Shown in pieces: positions 1-10,120 of a DNA stretch of 64,000 nt. The position numbers were made by a program, and so were the translations under genes. The notes below the pieces were generated by a model. It had not been told where the DNA came from and did not search any database. It saw nothing but the letters and a program-made list of their open reading frames with translations. The stretch is from Cycas panzhihuaensis (Eukaryota; Cycadophyta), in assembly GCA_023213395.1 (NCBI GenBank), contig CM041465.1:8246001-8310000 (forward strand). Reading direction: 5' to 3'. Position 1 is the first letter of the stretch, and each line of letters opens with the position of its first letter.

Positions 1-362
1 ATGAACATTGGGTCTTCAAGGACTAATGTTGTATGTCATTATTATGGAAAACCTGGCCACATCGCACTTGATTGTCAGAAAAAGTAAGCAGATCTACGCC
101 AATAACATCAGTAGCCATGCCAGCGTTGTTAATAATAGCAACAGCCCACATGCAAGACCGGTGAATATCACCCATGTTAGCGGTGCGATGAGCGGTTTCA
201 ACAACATGATGGCAAAAACCCCCTCGACCAAATCGAGGTGCCTATCGAGGAGGTCAAAGAGGAAGGGGGGGCTTCAGAGGTGGCAATCAACGCCACTTTA
301 ATCAGTTTGCAGATGAAGACAAACTATTTTATGCATATCAGACATCTAAGGTTGATGAAACT
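1..362 (+). pseudogene. copia A gag C-terminus: degenerate zinc knuckle and RGG-rich tail
   Basis: Frame 1 from the first base gives CHYYGKPGHIALDC, a CCHC nucleocapsid knuckle (C-X2-C-X4-H-X4-C) in which the second cysteine is tyrosine (TGT to TAT). Frame 1 stops at 85-87. The reading then moves to frame 3, where 243-290 gives YRGGQRGRGGFRGGNQ, an arginine/glycine-rich RNA-binding tail. It runs without a stop through FADEDKLFYAYQ into the protease. TGA codons in frame 3 near 170-215 look like decayed CGA. The function would have been packaging of element RNA. It is broken by the frameshift, the lost cysteine and the stops. Confidence 0.75.
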
Positions 363-1649
363 TTGATTATTGATTCTGGAGCTTCAAAACACATGGCTGG
401 AAGTGAAGAGCTCCTCACCAACATCAAGGAAGGCAAAGGTCAAATAGTGACCTTTGGGAATAATCAATCTACCAAAATTTCTGGAGTAGGCACAATAACT
501 CCATTTTTTTCTTCATCAAATCCTTCCTCCACATTTCCCGATGGCAATGCCTATTTAATACCTTCAATGGACAAAAATTTACTATCTATTAACCAGTTGG
601 ACAAGCAACAGATGAGTGTATTATTCCAAAACAGGAAATGTATAATTAGTGACAAAGAAGACCAAGTAGTAGCTGTTGGCTATGAGTATCAAGGCCTCTA
701 CAAGTTGGATGCAAATAATATAACCCTTGATTCTACTTACTCTGGTTCCATTGTCACTCCTTACTTGTCCAAGATGCAACTTTGGCATCAATGTCTAGGC
801 CATTTGAGCTTAGATAATTTAAGGCAGATGATCAACAAGAACATGGTACATGGGCTTCCTAAGATTTATAGAACGAAATATCTTTGCGAAGCGTGCATTA
901 TGGGAACTCAGCATTGCTTGCCTTTCCCTAAAGGCAAAGCATGGCGTGCATCACATCCTCTGCAGCTAGTACATTCAGATTTGTGTGGACCTATGTCCAC
1001 ATCATCTTTTGGAGGAGCTTTGTATTATATCTCCTTCATTGATGATTTTTCTCACAAAGTTTGGGTTTATTTCATCAAACACAAATTTGAAGCATTTTCC
1101 AAGTTCAAAGAATTCAAACTTGAAGTGGAAAATGAGTTTGGCCATTCAATCAAAACATTTAAGACAGACAGTGGAGGTGAATTTACATCAAATGAATTCA
1201 CCCAATACTACAAGGATAATGGCATTCAGAGACAATTGACGATACCTCACACTCCTCAACAAAATGGAGTCTCCGAACGGATGAACAGAACTTTGGCTAA
1301 TAAAGCCAAAGCTATGATGCATGCACAAGGACTCACTCGAGCTTACTGGGTAGAAGCATTTCACATAACTGCCTATGTGGCCAATCATAGTCCTACTACA
1401 ACAGTCACCAACATGACACCCGAGGAGGCATAGTCTGGCAAAAAGCCTACTGTCAGCCATTTAAGGACTTTTGGGTGCACTGCTTATATGCACATTCTAG
1501 ATCAACAAAGGAAGAAATTAGACAAGCATAGTCTAAAATGCATCTTTGTAGGTTATGCCATTCACAGCAAAGCCTACAAGTTGTATGATCCTATAGGGAA
1601 GAAAATGCATCTCTCAAGAGATGTCATCTTTGCTGAAGAAGATCACTAG
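363..1649 (+). pseudogene. copia A protease and integrase
   Basis: Frame 3. The aspartic protease site is IDSGASKHMAG at the start (DSGA catalytic motif). The integrase zinc finger follows: HQCLGH at about 785 and CEAC at about 890. The catalytic core keeps all three acidic positions: HSD near 975, TDSGGEF near 1165 and the E of SER near 1276, with HTPQQNG before it. The integrase C-terminal part continues past a TAG at 1431-1433 as SGKKPTVSHLRTFGC and KCIFVGY to a second TAG at 1647-1649. Both stops sit where the family normally has tryptophan, so they are probably TGG to TAG changes. The 356-codon open stretch is the longest real coding run in the window. Confidence 0.9.
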
Positions 1650-3533
1650 GAGGTGCAAACAGCATCCATACAACCTCCCATTGACAAAGGCAAGAAGATT
1701 GTTGAGGCCTTCCTTCCCTCTCAATCCTTTACACCATGTTCATCATCTGCACCAGCTGGACCATCTACTTCAACTGAATTTGCTCCACTTGATCCAAACA
1801 CATCTTCTGTTGACCAACCACTTACACCAGAAGACCTTGAGGTTCAAGTAACTTTAATTCAAAAGTTACCTAAATGGTACACACAAACAGTTCAGGATGA
1901 TCACATCATTGAAGGAAAACGTCCATCTAAATATCGGCAGCAAACCAATTATGCACTCATGGCTGAAGTGCTTTGTGTTGATGAGCCTTCCACTTTTGAG
2001 GAGGCTTCTAAAAATGAAAATTGGAAGGCTGCCATGGATGAAGAAATCCATTCTATTGAAAAGAATGGTACCTGGAATTTGGTTGAATTGCCTAAATACA
2101 AATAGGCAATCAGTTGCAAATGGGTCTACAAGACCAAATTCCATTCTGATGGTTCACTTAAAAGGCAGAAAGCACACCTTGTCGCAAAAAATTTTAAATA
2201 AAAAGAAGGCATAGACTATGAAGAAACTTTTGCACTAGTGGCGAATATGAACACCATCAGACTCCTTTTGGCCTTAGCTGCTTAATGCAAATGGCCTGTT
2301 TATCAGATGGACGTGAAGAGCACCTTTCTTAATGGCGATCTTCAGGAGGAGGTGTATTTGGAGCAACCCCCTGGATACAAAATACAAGGCAAGAAGCATC
2401 TTGTATATCGCCTAAAAAAGGCATTATATGGCTTGAAGCAAGCTCCAAGGGCATGGTACTCAAAGATCGATGACTACTTCTTGAGACATGGGTTTCATCG
2501 ATCTACTTCAGATTCTAATCTGTATATAAAAAATGGAAAAAACCATGTAATTTTTGTTGCCTTGTATATAGATGACTTAGTAATTACTGGTAGTGATACT
2601 AAGATGATTCATATTCTCCAAGATGATTTGAAGAGAAGTTTTGAGATGACAGATCTTAGACTTCTCTATTATTTTTTAGGCCTTGAGATATGGCAACAGC
2701 CAGGCCATATTTTCATCTCCCAAGCAAAATATTCTTAGGATATTTTGCAGTGGTTCAGGATGCATGACTGCAAAACTGCGCCTACACCTATGGAGAATGG
2801 ATCTAAGCTTACTCTCAATGAGGAAGCTACACTGGTAGATCCCACACTTTACCGGCAGTTGATTAGGAGTCTCATTTATCTCACCAACACTCAACCGAAC
2901 ATCTCATTTGCTGTTGGGATTTGCTCATGCTACATGTCTCAACCCAATCAGATACACTGGAATACAACCAAACACATACTTAAGTACATCAAAGGCACAT
3001 TACAGCATGGCCTTGAGTATGCACATAATGAGAACTTCACTCTGGAAGGGTTCTCAGATTCTGATTGGGCAGGTTGCCAAGATAACAAGAGATCAACCTT
3101 GGGATACTGTTTTTCCCTTGGTTCAGCAGTTGTTTCGTGGAGTTGCAAGAAGCAACCCAATGTTACCTTGTCCTCCACCGAAGCAGAGTACAAAGCTGCA
3201 GTCAGCGCAGCTTGTGAGGCTATCTGGCTATGACAGATTCTTGGGGAACTTGGACTTGAGCAGGGTCACCCCACTAGGATACATTGCGACAATCAAAGTG
3301 TGCTCAAGTTAGCTAAGAATCCAGTCTTTCATGCATGAACAAAACACATCGAGGTTCATCATTACTTCATCAGAGAGCATGTTTAGAATGGTGAGATTAA
3401 CCTCCAGTATAAACCTATAGAGGAGCATACAACATACATCTTTACCAAACCTCTTGGTAGAGAAAAGTTTATAAAATTTAGAGATGGTCTTGGTGTTCGA
3501 CTTAACATTGTAAATAGTAAGGGGGGGTGTTAA
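1650..3533 (+). pseudogene. copia A reverse transcriptase and RNase H
   Basis: Same frame (3) throughout, so only point stops break it: TAG 2103, TAA 2199, TAA 2283, TAG 2736, TGA 3231 and others. A Pro/Ser/Thr-rich linker (1653-1900) precedes RT. RT motifs are ENWKAAMDEEI, WVYKTKF, QMDVKSTFLNGDL, GLKQAPRAWYSK and ALYIDDLVITG, in which YIDD carries the catalytic aspartates. RNase H follows: FSDSDWAGC, RSTLGYC, VSWSCKKQ, LSSTEAEY, then CDNQSV and IFTKPL near the end. The frame terminates at TAA 3531-3533, just inside the LTR, as is usual for copia. Stops at 2199 and 3231 fit CAA to TAA and CGA to TGA. Confidence 0.9.
3516..3527 (+). other. polypurine tract of copia A
   Basis: A purine run ending in seven G lies immediately before the TGTTAAACC start of the LTR. 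This is the expected plus-strand primer site for reverse transcription. Confidence 0.8.
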
Positions 3534-3747
3534 ACCTTATGTTTACATGTTAAGTTAATGTACTTTTATTTTCATGTAATATATGCACTTTTTACTTTAG
3601 GGGTGACTTATCACTTAAGTGATAAAGTGCACACCCACATTCTTTCTAGTGATACAACATTGTCACTAAAGAGTCAAATGGACCCTCATGCACTTTTGCT
3701 CACATGAGAGCCTAAAAGGACACATGTCTAACATGCAAGGCATGTAT

Positions 3748-3779
3748 CTTGGATGTTTGACACTTGTCAAACATCCAAG
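3748..3779. promoter_or_regulatory. perfect 15-bp-arm inverted repeat in the A LTR
   Basis: Arms 3748-3762 and 3765-3779 are exact reverse complements separated by 2 nt. A second short inverted repeat (ACATGC/GCATGT, 3731-3745) abuts it, and an 18-bp palindrome centred on CTTAAG lies at 3608-3625. All are in U3 upstream of the TATA box. They could be a dimeric factor site or a cruciform; function is not known. Confidence 0.7.
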
Positions 3780-3802
3780 GCCTTAGGTCTCTCATTTCAC
3801 TC

Positions 3803-3809
3803 TATATAA
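3803..3809 (+). promoter_or_regulatory. TATA box of the A LTR
   Basis: TATATAA lies about 275 bp into the LTR, 24 bp after the hairpin, in an otherwise C/T-rich context. This is a normal position for the U3 core promoter of a plant copia LTR. Confidence 0.6.
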
Positions 3810-4097
3810 TGAGACCTCTCCTCATTGTCTCACACAAGAGTTGGAGCTGTATTGTTATGCTATCAGTTTGCTAATCAAACTATTCATTCTTGGGAGATTG
3901 GGCCAATTCCAACTCCACATATTGGGTATCATTTTCTCTTGCTCCTTCATTCATGTTTTGTCTCTTTGCTTTCTCTTTGCCTTGAGTTTATTATACTTGT
4001 TTATATTTCTGCAACTAAAACTAGAGTGATGCTAGTTTCTAGATCTAGGGACTATTGAGGCCATCTAGCCTCTTTTCACACATCCCTTCTCTTAAAT

Positions 4098-4780
4098 AGA
4101 AGTGGTACTATATTACTTTCATTGATGATTTTACCAAGAAAGTATGGGTTTCTTTTCTTGCAAAGAAAGATAAAGCTTTTTCTATGTTTCAAGCTTTTAA
4201 GGCTCGCATGGAAAATGAATCTGGATTCAAGATCAAAATACTCAGGACTAACAATGGTGGTGAGTACACATCCAATGAGTTTGAATCATACCTATGTCAA
4301 CATAGAATCAAACATCAAACCACGATTCCAGATACACCCCAACAAAATGGAGTTGCCAATCATGAATATGGCTCGTGCTATGCTGGTATATGGGAATGTC
4401 CCTATTTATCTTTAGGATGAGGCTATCTGGACTGCTGTGTATTGCATTAACACTGTTAGTCCCTCCAAGCTAGGCCCCTCTCCACATGAAATATGGTATG
4501 GACAAACCCCCTCTATCTCCCACTTCAAAAATTTTGGCTCTACTTGTTATGCTCATATTCTGGAGGAACATAGAAATAAGCTCTAAGATAGAGCCATGAA
4601 AGGCATCTTTGTTGGATACCCTATGGACAAAAAGGGATACAAGGTTTTCATACCTTCACAATGTAAAATCATCATCACTAGAGATGTTATCTTTGCAGAG
4701 ATTGAAGATCAATTACTCAAACTTGACTCCAAGATGCCTTCATACTGATTTAATGATGCTATTGAATTTGATGTCTAGAT
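4098..4780 (+). pseudogene. copia B integrase, catalytic residues lost
   Basis: Frame 2 gives ITFIDDFTKKVWVSFLAKK and then LRTNNGGEYTSNEF, where the usual catalytic TDNGGEY has Asn for Asp. After TPQQNGVA the frame jumps to frame 3 near 4357 (MNMARAMLVYGN). Comparison with B' at 47654-47692 shows that about 17 bp is missing, including the segment with the catalytic glutamate and the MNR motif. The C-terminal part continues as TAVYCINTVSPSKLG, FGSTCYAHIL, KGIFVGYPMDKKGYKV and TRDVIFAE, broken by TAG 4413 (at a Trp position) and TAA 4584. Two of the three active-site residues are gone, so it is inactive. Confidence 0.88.
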
Positions 4781-6765
4781 TCTAAAATTTAGGGGGGGAG
4801 ATGTTGAACAGTTGCTTAAAATCTTAGAATCTGACAATAGAGCCTCAGAGGATACAAGCTGTGACTCTAAGCCAATGTGTACACATCTAGCACTATCATT
4901 TGTGAATAGCCAAGTTGACAAAGGCAAAGCCATAGCAGAAGGATCATCTTCTCCAACATCTATAGCTGGCCCATCTTCTCTAGTATCATCAACTTCCTCC
5001 ATGCCAAATATTTCACATGATCCTTTTTAGGATCAAAATGAAGATTAAGAGGTTGTAGAAATGAAAACCTCATTCCCAACTCAAGGTTTTCGTGAAGCCT
5101 ACTAGCTACATAAGGACATGCGACCAGATGAGGTAGGCAAAACTGGCACTAGAAGTGCCCATAGAGTAAGGATGCATGAATCACTTTTCGTTGAGCTTGA
5201 ACCAACAGAACTGCATCTTGCTTCTAATGAAGAGCCCCTAACATACCAAGAAGCCTGGAGAAATGCCATGAATGAAGAGTATCAATCTCTTATTAAGAAC
5301 GATACATGGGAGCTTGTTGATCTACCACTTGGAAGAAAGGTAGTTCAAAATAAATGGGTGTTCAAAAACAAGTATAGATCAGATGGCACCTTAGAAAAAC
5401 ATAAGGCGAGGTTGGTAGCAAAAGGATTCATGCAAAGGGAAGGCATTGACTACATTAAAATCTTTGCTCCTATAACCAAGTGGCCTATAACCATAACTCT
5501 TATAGCCTTGGATGCTCAACAGGGTTGAAAAATCCACCAACTTGATGTTAAGACTGCATTTCTCAATGGGGACCTTAAAGAAGAAATTTACATGGCTCAA
5601 CCAAAAGGATACGAGATTCATGGTCAGGAGCGTAAAGTTTGCAGGCTCAAAAAGTCCTTGTACGGCCTAAAGCAAGCCCCTCGTGCTTGGTTTACCAAGT
5701 TATCTGAAAGAATAAGGCAACTTGGATATGAGGTTTGTGACCATCAAGATATTGATGCAACATTATTCATCAAGTGCCAAAATGATAAAGTCACTTACCT
5801 CTTAGTCTTTGTGGATGACATGCTCATAATGAGGAATAACAAACAGGTAATTAGCCAATTGAAGAAGGACCTTGCTAAAACTTTTAAATTGTCTGATCTC
5901 AGGTTGATGAAATATTACTTGGGAATTGAAGTAACTCAAAAGGATGGCAAAATCTTTCTCTCCCAAGAAAAATATATCAACGATCTTCTAACAAAGTTTC
6001 AGTTGGAAGGTGCTCGACCAATGGATACACTTATGGAGCTTAATATTTAACTCTCAGTTGATGGTGACAATAGGGAGGCAAACACAACACTGTACAGGCA
6101 ACTTGTAGGTAGTCTCATCTATGCTACTAACACAAGGCCAGATATTGCACACTCTATCAGCATTCTTGCAAGATTCATGACAAATCCTAAGCAGAATCAT
6201 TGGCAAGCTGTAATACGAGTGTTGAGGTACCTAAAGATGACTAGAAAATATGGTGTGTTATATGAACCCAATGTAAAATTTAAACTTTATGTATACACAG
6301 ACTCAGATTTTGCCGAAGATAGAGACACAGGAAGATCTACGTCTAGGTATGTAACATTTCTTAGAATAACACCAATATCATGGAGATCCATATGACAGAA
6401 GATAGTTGCAGACTCAACTACCGAAGCTGAGTACATTGCTGCTTCTGAGACAAGCAAGGAGGTGATATGGCTTAGAAAATTGTTGAATACATTAAATGCC
6501 ACCCAAACAAGTTCTACTAGCTTACATGTAGATAATCAATCTACAATCTAGATGGCTAAAAATCTTGTATTTCATAATCATACCAAATATATAAGTACAA
6601 AAGTCCACAGGATTAGAGAACTAGTTCATGATGGCACAATTCAACTAGAGTACTTCCCCACAACAGATCAAGTGGCTGATATCTTCACCAAACCATTGAA
6701 GAGGGTGAAGTTTGAACAGTTCTGAAAGTAACTCAGCCTTAGGGCCTCCATCTGTGACTGATTGA
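4781..6765 (+). pseudogene. copia B reverse transcriptase and RNase H
   Basis: It stays in frame 3, with point stops only. A Ser-rich linker is followed by EAWRNAMNEEYQSL, WVFKNKYRSDG, KARLVAKGF, QLDVKTAFLNGDL, GLKQAPRAWFTKL and VFVDDMLIM (VDD catalytic pair kept). RNase H shows TDSDFAEDRDTGRSTS, STTEAEYIA, HVDNQS and DIFTKPL. The stop at 5526-5528 (TGA) sits where B' still has TGG; conversely B' has TAG at 54339 where B keeps TGG. Independent decay of the two copies is therefore visible codon by codon. The last recognisable codons are near 6765. Confidence 0.9.
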
Positions 6766-7194
6766 AGGAGATGACATTAGGACCATCATACTCTGTCTCG
6801 TTCATGAAAACCCCTTGTAGGAGTAGAAGGACAAGAATAAGTCTCTTCTCTATCCCATTCATGAAAATCCCATGTAGGCGTGAAAGGATAAGGGTTGTAT
6901 AATTTTGGAAAATCAGAACCTATGAAAACCTGAAAGGGCATGGGCGATGACCAAATGGTATATGGAGACTCAGTAGATTTTAGCTACAAAATTCATTGTA
7001 CTGATTAGCTATCTGGCTACATTTAAAGAGCCACCTGAGCCAGGTTAGTAGATTAGAAAATTTGTGGGTTTTCTTCCCCATGAGGGTTTCCCACAAAAGT
7101 GTCATAGTAGTTTGCTTTGTAAGAGGCTCAAATGAAGACCTCATAGGATAGAATAAAATAGGATGAAATGACCTTCTACCATTAAGCGGGAGAC
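6766..7194 (+). other. B 3' untranslated part with imperfect tandem repeat and purine tract
   Basis: Two imperfect copies of a roughly 60-bp unit, each containing a TTCATGAAAA core and a GTAGG(A/C)GT(A/G)(G/A)AAGGA-like core, lie at about 6790-6895. The same pair occurs in B' at about 55440-55550, so it belongs to the family. A purine run at 7183-7193 precedes the LTR. No gene seen. Confidence 0.6.
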
Positions 7195-7600
7195 TAAAAA
7201 GGGTTAATGACATAAGGTCATTACATTAGTTGATTATTTTGAAAAAGGGTCTTAAGTGAACTTTAAATTAGATCACTTAAGTGAAATGCACTTTGATATG
7301 CATTATGTGTAATTTCATTTTACCTAACTCTAATACTCCCTCTCTCAATATAAAAGTAAAATCTCAATGGAGGAGATTCATTCTTACCTCCCCATTTTAT
7401 GAGAGCTACTTTCTTTCTCTCAAGTCTCTCTTGCTCCTATATTTGCCTTTGTGTTTAGTGCATGGAGATGAAGGATAGATCCACACTTTTCAAGAAGAAG
7501 AGACACCTATAAGCTACCTTCCCCCTTTAATCCCTTCTTTCTCTTAATATCTACCTATATTTATGCTTTATTCTGTACTTTTCCTACTTTCTCTTTTTCC
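7195..7600 (+). repeat. 3' LTR of copia B (3' end approximate)
   Basis: It starts TAAAAAGGGTTAATG, matching the B' LTR starts TGAAAGAGGTTAATG (38009) and TAAAAGAAGTTAATG (55858); the terminal TG has become TA. It has CACTTAAGTG motifs near 7265, an AATATAAAAG TATA-like site at about 7346, and a T/C-rich downstream part. The 3' boundary was not resolved and lies somewhere around 7550-7650. Confidence 0.55.
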
Positions 7601-9340
7601 TTTCCTATCCCATCCCTTTCTTTCTTCTTTCTTTTCTTTTAAGCAAAAAAAAGAGAAAAAATGTGCAACTAAAAAGGTAGAAGAAACTAACACTAAAAAG
7701 GGAAATAGAGAGAAATGCAAGGAGGAAATACCTAGGCTAATATTATAGTTGCAATATATTTGTTCCTTGCCACCTACCTTGGAAGCCCCTTATGTAATTG
7801 TAGAGTGATAGGGGCTATAACTTACCCACCCTAAATCATATAGGTAATAAAAAAGTAAAGGAAAGAGAGGCAAAAGAAAGAAACATATATAATATAAATA
7901 CTAGCTCACCTCTTTGGGGATGAAGCTGATCTCCAAGCATGTAGAGGATTTGGGAAGTTTTGCTTCCCACATTATCATGAAAGTTAGTGACTTTCAATAA
8001 TAACCAAACCTATGATGCTACCATTGACAAAAGAAATGAGATGAAGATGGAGATGTGAGGAATGGGAGGCGCCTCAGGATGGCACAAGTCTCCTCCAAGT
8101 ATAGGTGGTTTCCTAAGTTGTACTTAAGAAACCTCCTCAAAATCCTATAACTCAATTAATAGGGAGAGGATGGGGGCAATAATACATATGCATCTAAATC
8201 CTATCCCTCTAGACCAAAAGAAAATACATAAAATTAAGCAAACTCTAATTTACCATAGTCCCAATAACATGCAACATGATATGGATGGGAGACAAAAGGA
8301 AAGAGAAGATGCCTACCACACAGAAAACAAGGTATAGAGATTACCCAAGTCTTTGGAGATGGTGGTAGAGCCAATGGCCTACCAAAAAAATCTCCTCAAA
8401 GCTCCCTTGATTGTGTGGGTGAAGATCTCTTTAAGATGTTACCTTAATTGGTAGCTAATGATCACCTAAAAGTTGATTGATTTTGAGTAGAAAATTTGGT
8501 ACTATTTTAGTAGAATTATAAAAAAATGAGAGTGCCCTCCTTCACCTTGAAAATATAGGGGTTTTATAGAAAATTCCAAGGTGAGGGAGTGGTGGTTTCA
8601 TGTCCATAATATGGGAAGACCTCCACCTAAAACCAAGAGTGATGTCATGGTTTGGGAGCTAGATTCTTAAAAAAAGTCAAAAAACTAGTTGTTTAAGGTG
8701 CATTCAGCCTACCAAGACCATGACAAGTTGACTTGGGATTAACATGGCTTGCTAGGTCTAAAAAAAATACCATAAATGAGCCAACTAAATATTTCAGCTT
8801 ACAGTCAAACGTTGTAATAGTCACATCATAAATTTATTTGCAGTACTATATATATATTTATGGTACTGTACGATACTTTACAGTACTACTTTCTGCACCA
8901 TAAATCAACATGGTACAAAGGCATGCTTAGAAGAAACCACCAAAGCCTACTAAATAGCCAACATGAACCCTAACTAATAATACCCTAGACTAAAGTTAAT
9001 AGTTAGCGTGTAGAAAGAAGGTAATAAAAGGCTAATTTAATGGGAATGAGACATCAAAACAGAGGGAAATTAGTTGTAGGAGGGTGGAGAGGCTTTTTTT
9101 CTAATCAATAGACCACAGTGGGGAGACACCAAAGCTATGGACTAGAGTCTTGATCATCATTGGCAAGAGTGGGGTAGACAAACAAACAAATCAAGTGGAC
9201 AAACATACATTCCCTATCTAACTATGCATCACAAAATCACAGTAATATAACATCTATGACATATGGAAGAGATAGAGATGCATACATGCACTTACCTTTA
9301 CATCTCCATGTCATTATTGAAAGTCAAGAATCACTACCCC
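7600..9340 (-). repeat. diverged, truncated 3' LTR of gypsy G0
   Basis: Read on the minus strand, this matches the G1 LTR in order. At 9147-9165 there is a 19-bp identical stretch (GTCTTGATCATCATTGGCA) also found in reverse in the G1 3' LTR near 37430. The 8800-8900 part matches G1 37710-37760 (TAATAGTCACA and GTACTG motifs), 8590-8660 matches 37925-37985, and about 8070-8090 matches the GAGGC segment at 56850. The remaining LTR sequence should lie beyond B, to the left. There is no coding sequence; a polypyrimidine/polypurine stretch lies at about 7560-7730. Confidence 0.6.
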
Positions 9341-9689
9341 CTTGGGAGTAGAACCTCTTTGATATGAAGCTTAGAAGATGGTGAATGCTACCAACATAGA
9401 TGATATAAGGTGAATCATAACAATAATCAAATATGCATATATAATGTAGGGTGATATCTACCATAATGGTGACTTATTAGCAAACAATTAGAGGGGGAAG
9501 TTGCGCCAAATCCCTTTGAATACATGAGGCAGTGCCTCAAATACCTAAGGGGGAGAAGGACTTAGTTAGTCTAGGCTTGGTTGCCATAGTTTTACCTCAT
9601 TAGTGGCCAAGTTTTGGAGGTGAGACTAGGGGGATTACCTTCCCATAAAAGTAAGCCTCAAGGGGTGGCCCATAAGATCGAATGAGAGC

Positions 9690-10120
9690 CATCTATAAGT
9701 GGTAGATGATGCTCAAGAATGAAGCTCACCAATCCATCTACTTTAGAGTTCAATACATAGGGGATATGGTGAATATTAGTAGAAGTAAACTAAGCTAAAA
9801 AGGACCTAGTTTATGTGGCTGGAGACCTTAGTCTTAGGTAAAGGATCTAATAAACCTAAATGATCTGAGATACGATGACCTGGGAGTCACAATACAAGAC
9901 GTTGGAGACATGGTGGAAGTAAAGTGCATTGATCAATGATTCTATGATAGTCGTATACTTAGCTTTACTAGTATTAGCTTCCAATAAATAGATCCCAGAT
10001 TACACTAAGGTATGCCTAAGGTAGTCTTGGATGATCCAAGTTGTGACAAAAGGACCTAAATTCCCACAACTACCTTCATCAGTGTAGATGATCAACACCA
10101 TAGGGAAAGGACTAATCATG
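9690..10120 (-). pseudogene. G0 archaeal-type RNase H (aRNH) remnant
   Basis: Minus-strand reading gives YTDEGSCGNLGP near 10070 (first catalytic Asp in the TDxGSxGNPGP motif typical of archaeal-type RNase HI), KAKYTTIIESLINAL (Glu helix), LYCDSQVIVSQI (second Asp) and NSKVDGLVSFILEHH (C-terminal Asp region). Stops are TAG/TAA at several sites. The G1 counterpart at 36340-36770 aligns residue by residue. In Tat-lineage gypsy elements a second RNase H of this type is known in addition to the RT-linked one; here it lies downstream of integrase and beyond the antisense ORF. Confidence 0.75.

Larger units (their letters stand above)
1..4080 (+). mobile_element. Ty1/copia element A, 5'-truncated by window edge
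   Basis: Domain order is gag zinc knuckle, protease, integrase, RT, RNase H, polypurine tract and 3' LTR, which is the copia order (integrase before RT). The 5' LTR and most of gag lie left of the window. The element ends near 4080 and is followed at once by integrase sequence of a different copia family (B), starting mid-domain. The simplest reading is that A inserted into the B integrase. This is inference, because the left junction and target duplication are outside the window. All coding parts carry stop codons, so A is not autonomous now. Confidence 0.85.
3528..4080 (+). repeat. 3' LTR of copia A
   Basis: It starts TGTTAAACC directly after the polypurine tract and ends near the CACACA at 4077-4082, where B-family integrase sequence begins. 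The 5' partner is outside the window, so the 3' boundary is approximate. U3 contains three inverted repeats (3608-3625, 3731-3745, 3748-3779) just upstream of a TATA box at 3803. No coding sequence is expected here; short open frames in this stretch are chance. Confidence 0.75.
4081..7600 (+). mobile_element. Ty1/copia element B, 5' part missing
   Basis: It begins inside integrase at the A junction and runs through integrase, RT, RNase H, a 3' untranslated part, a purine tract and a 3' LTR. It is the same family as B' at 38009-56167: protein and 3' untranslated sequence align along their length. The missing 5' part probably lies to the left of A outside the window. Its 3' LTR abuts sequence recognised as the G0 3' LTR, so B probably inserted there. 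The right end is approximate. Confidence 0.8.

Noticed and set aside
985-1460. Open frames in other frames and on the minus strand over the A integrase
   Set aside because: Shadows of the real integrase frame; no motif of their own.
7563-7748. 61-residue open frame (Leu/Phe then Lys-rich)
   Set aside because: Arises from a polypyrimidine then polypurine stretch at an LTR edge.
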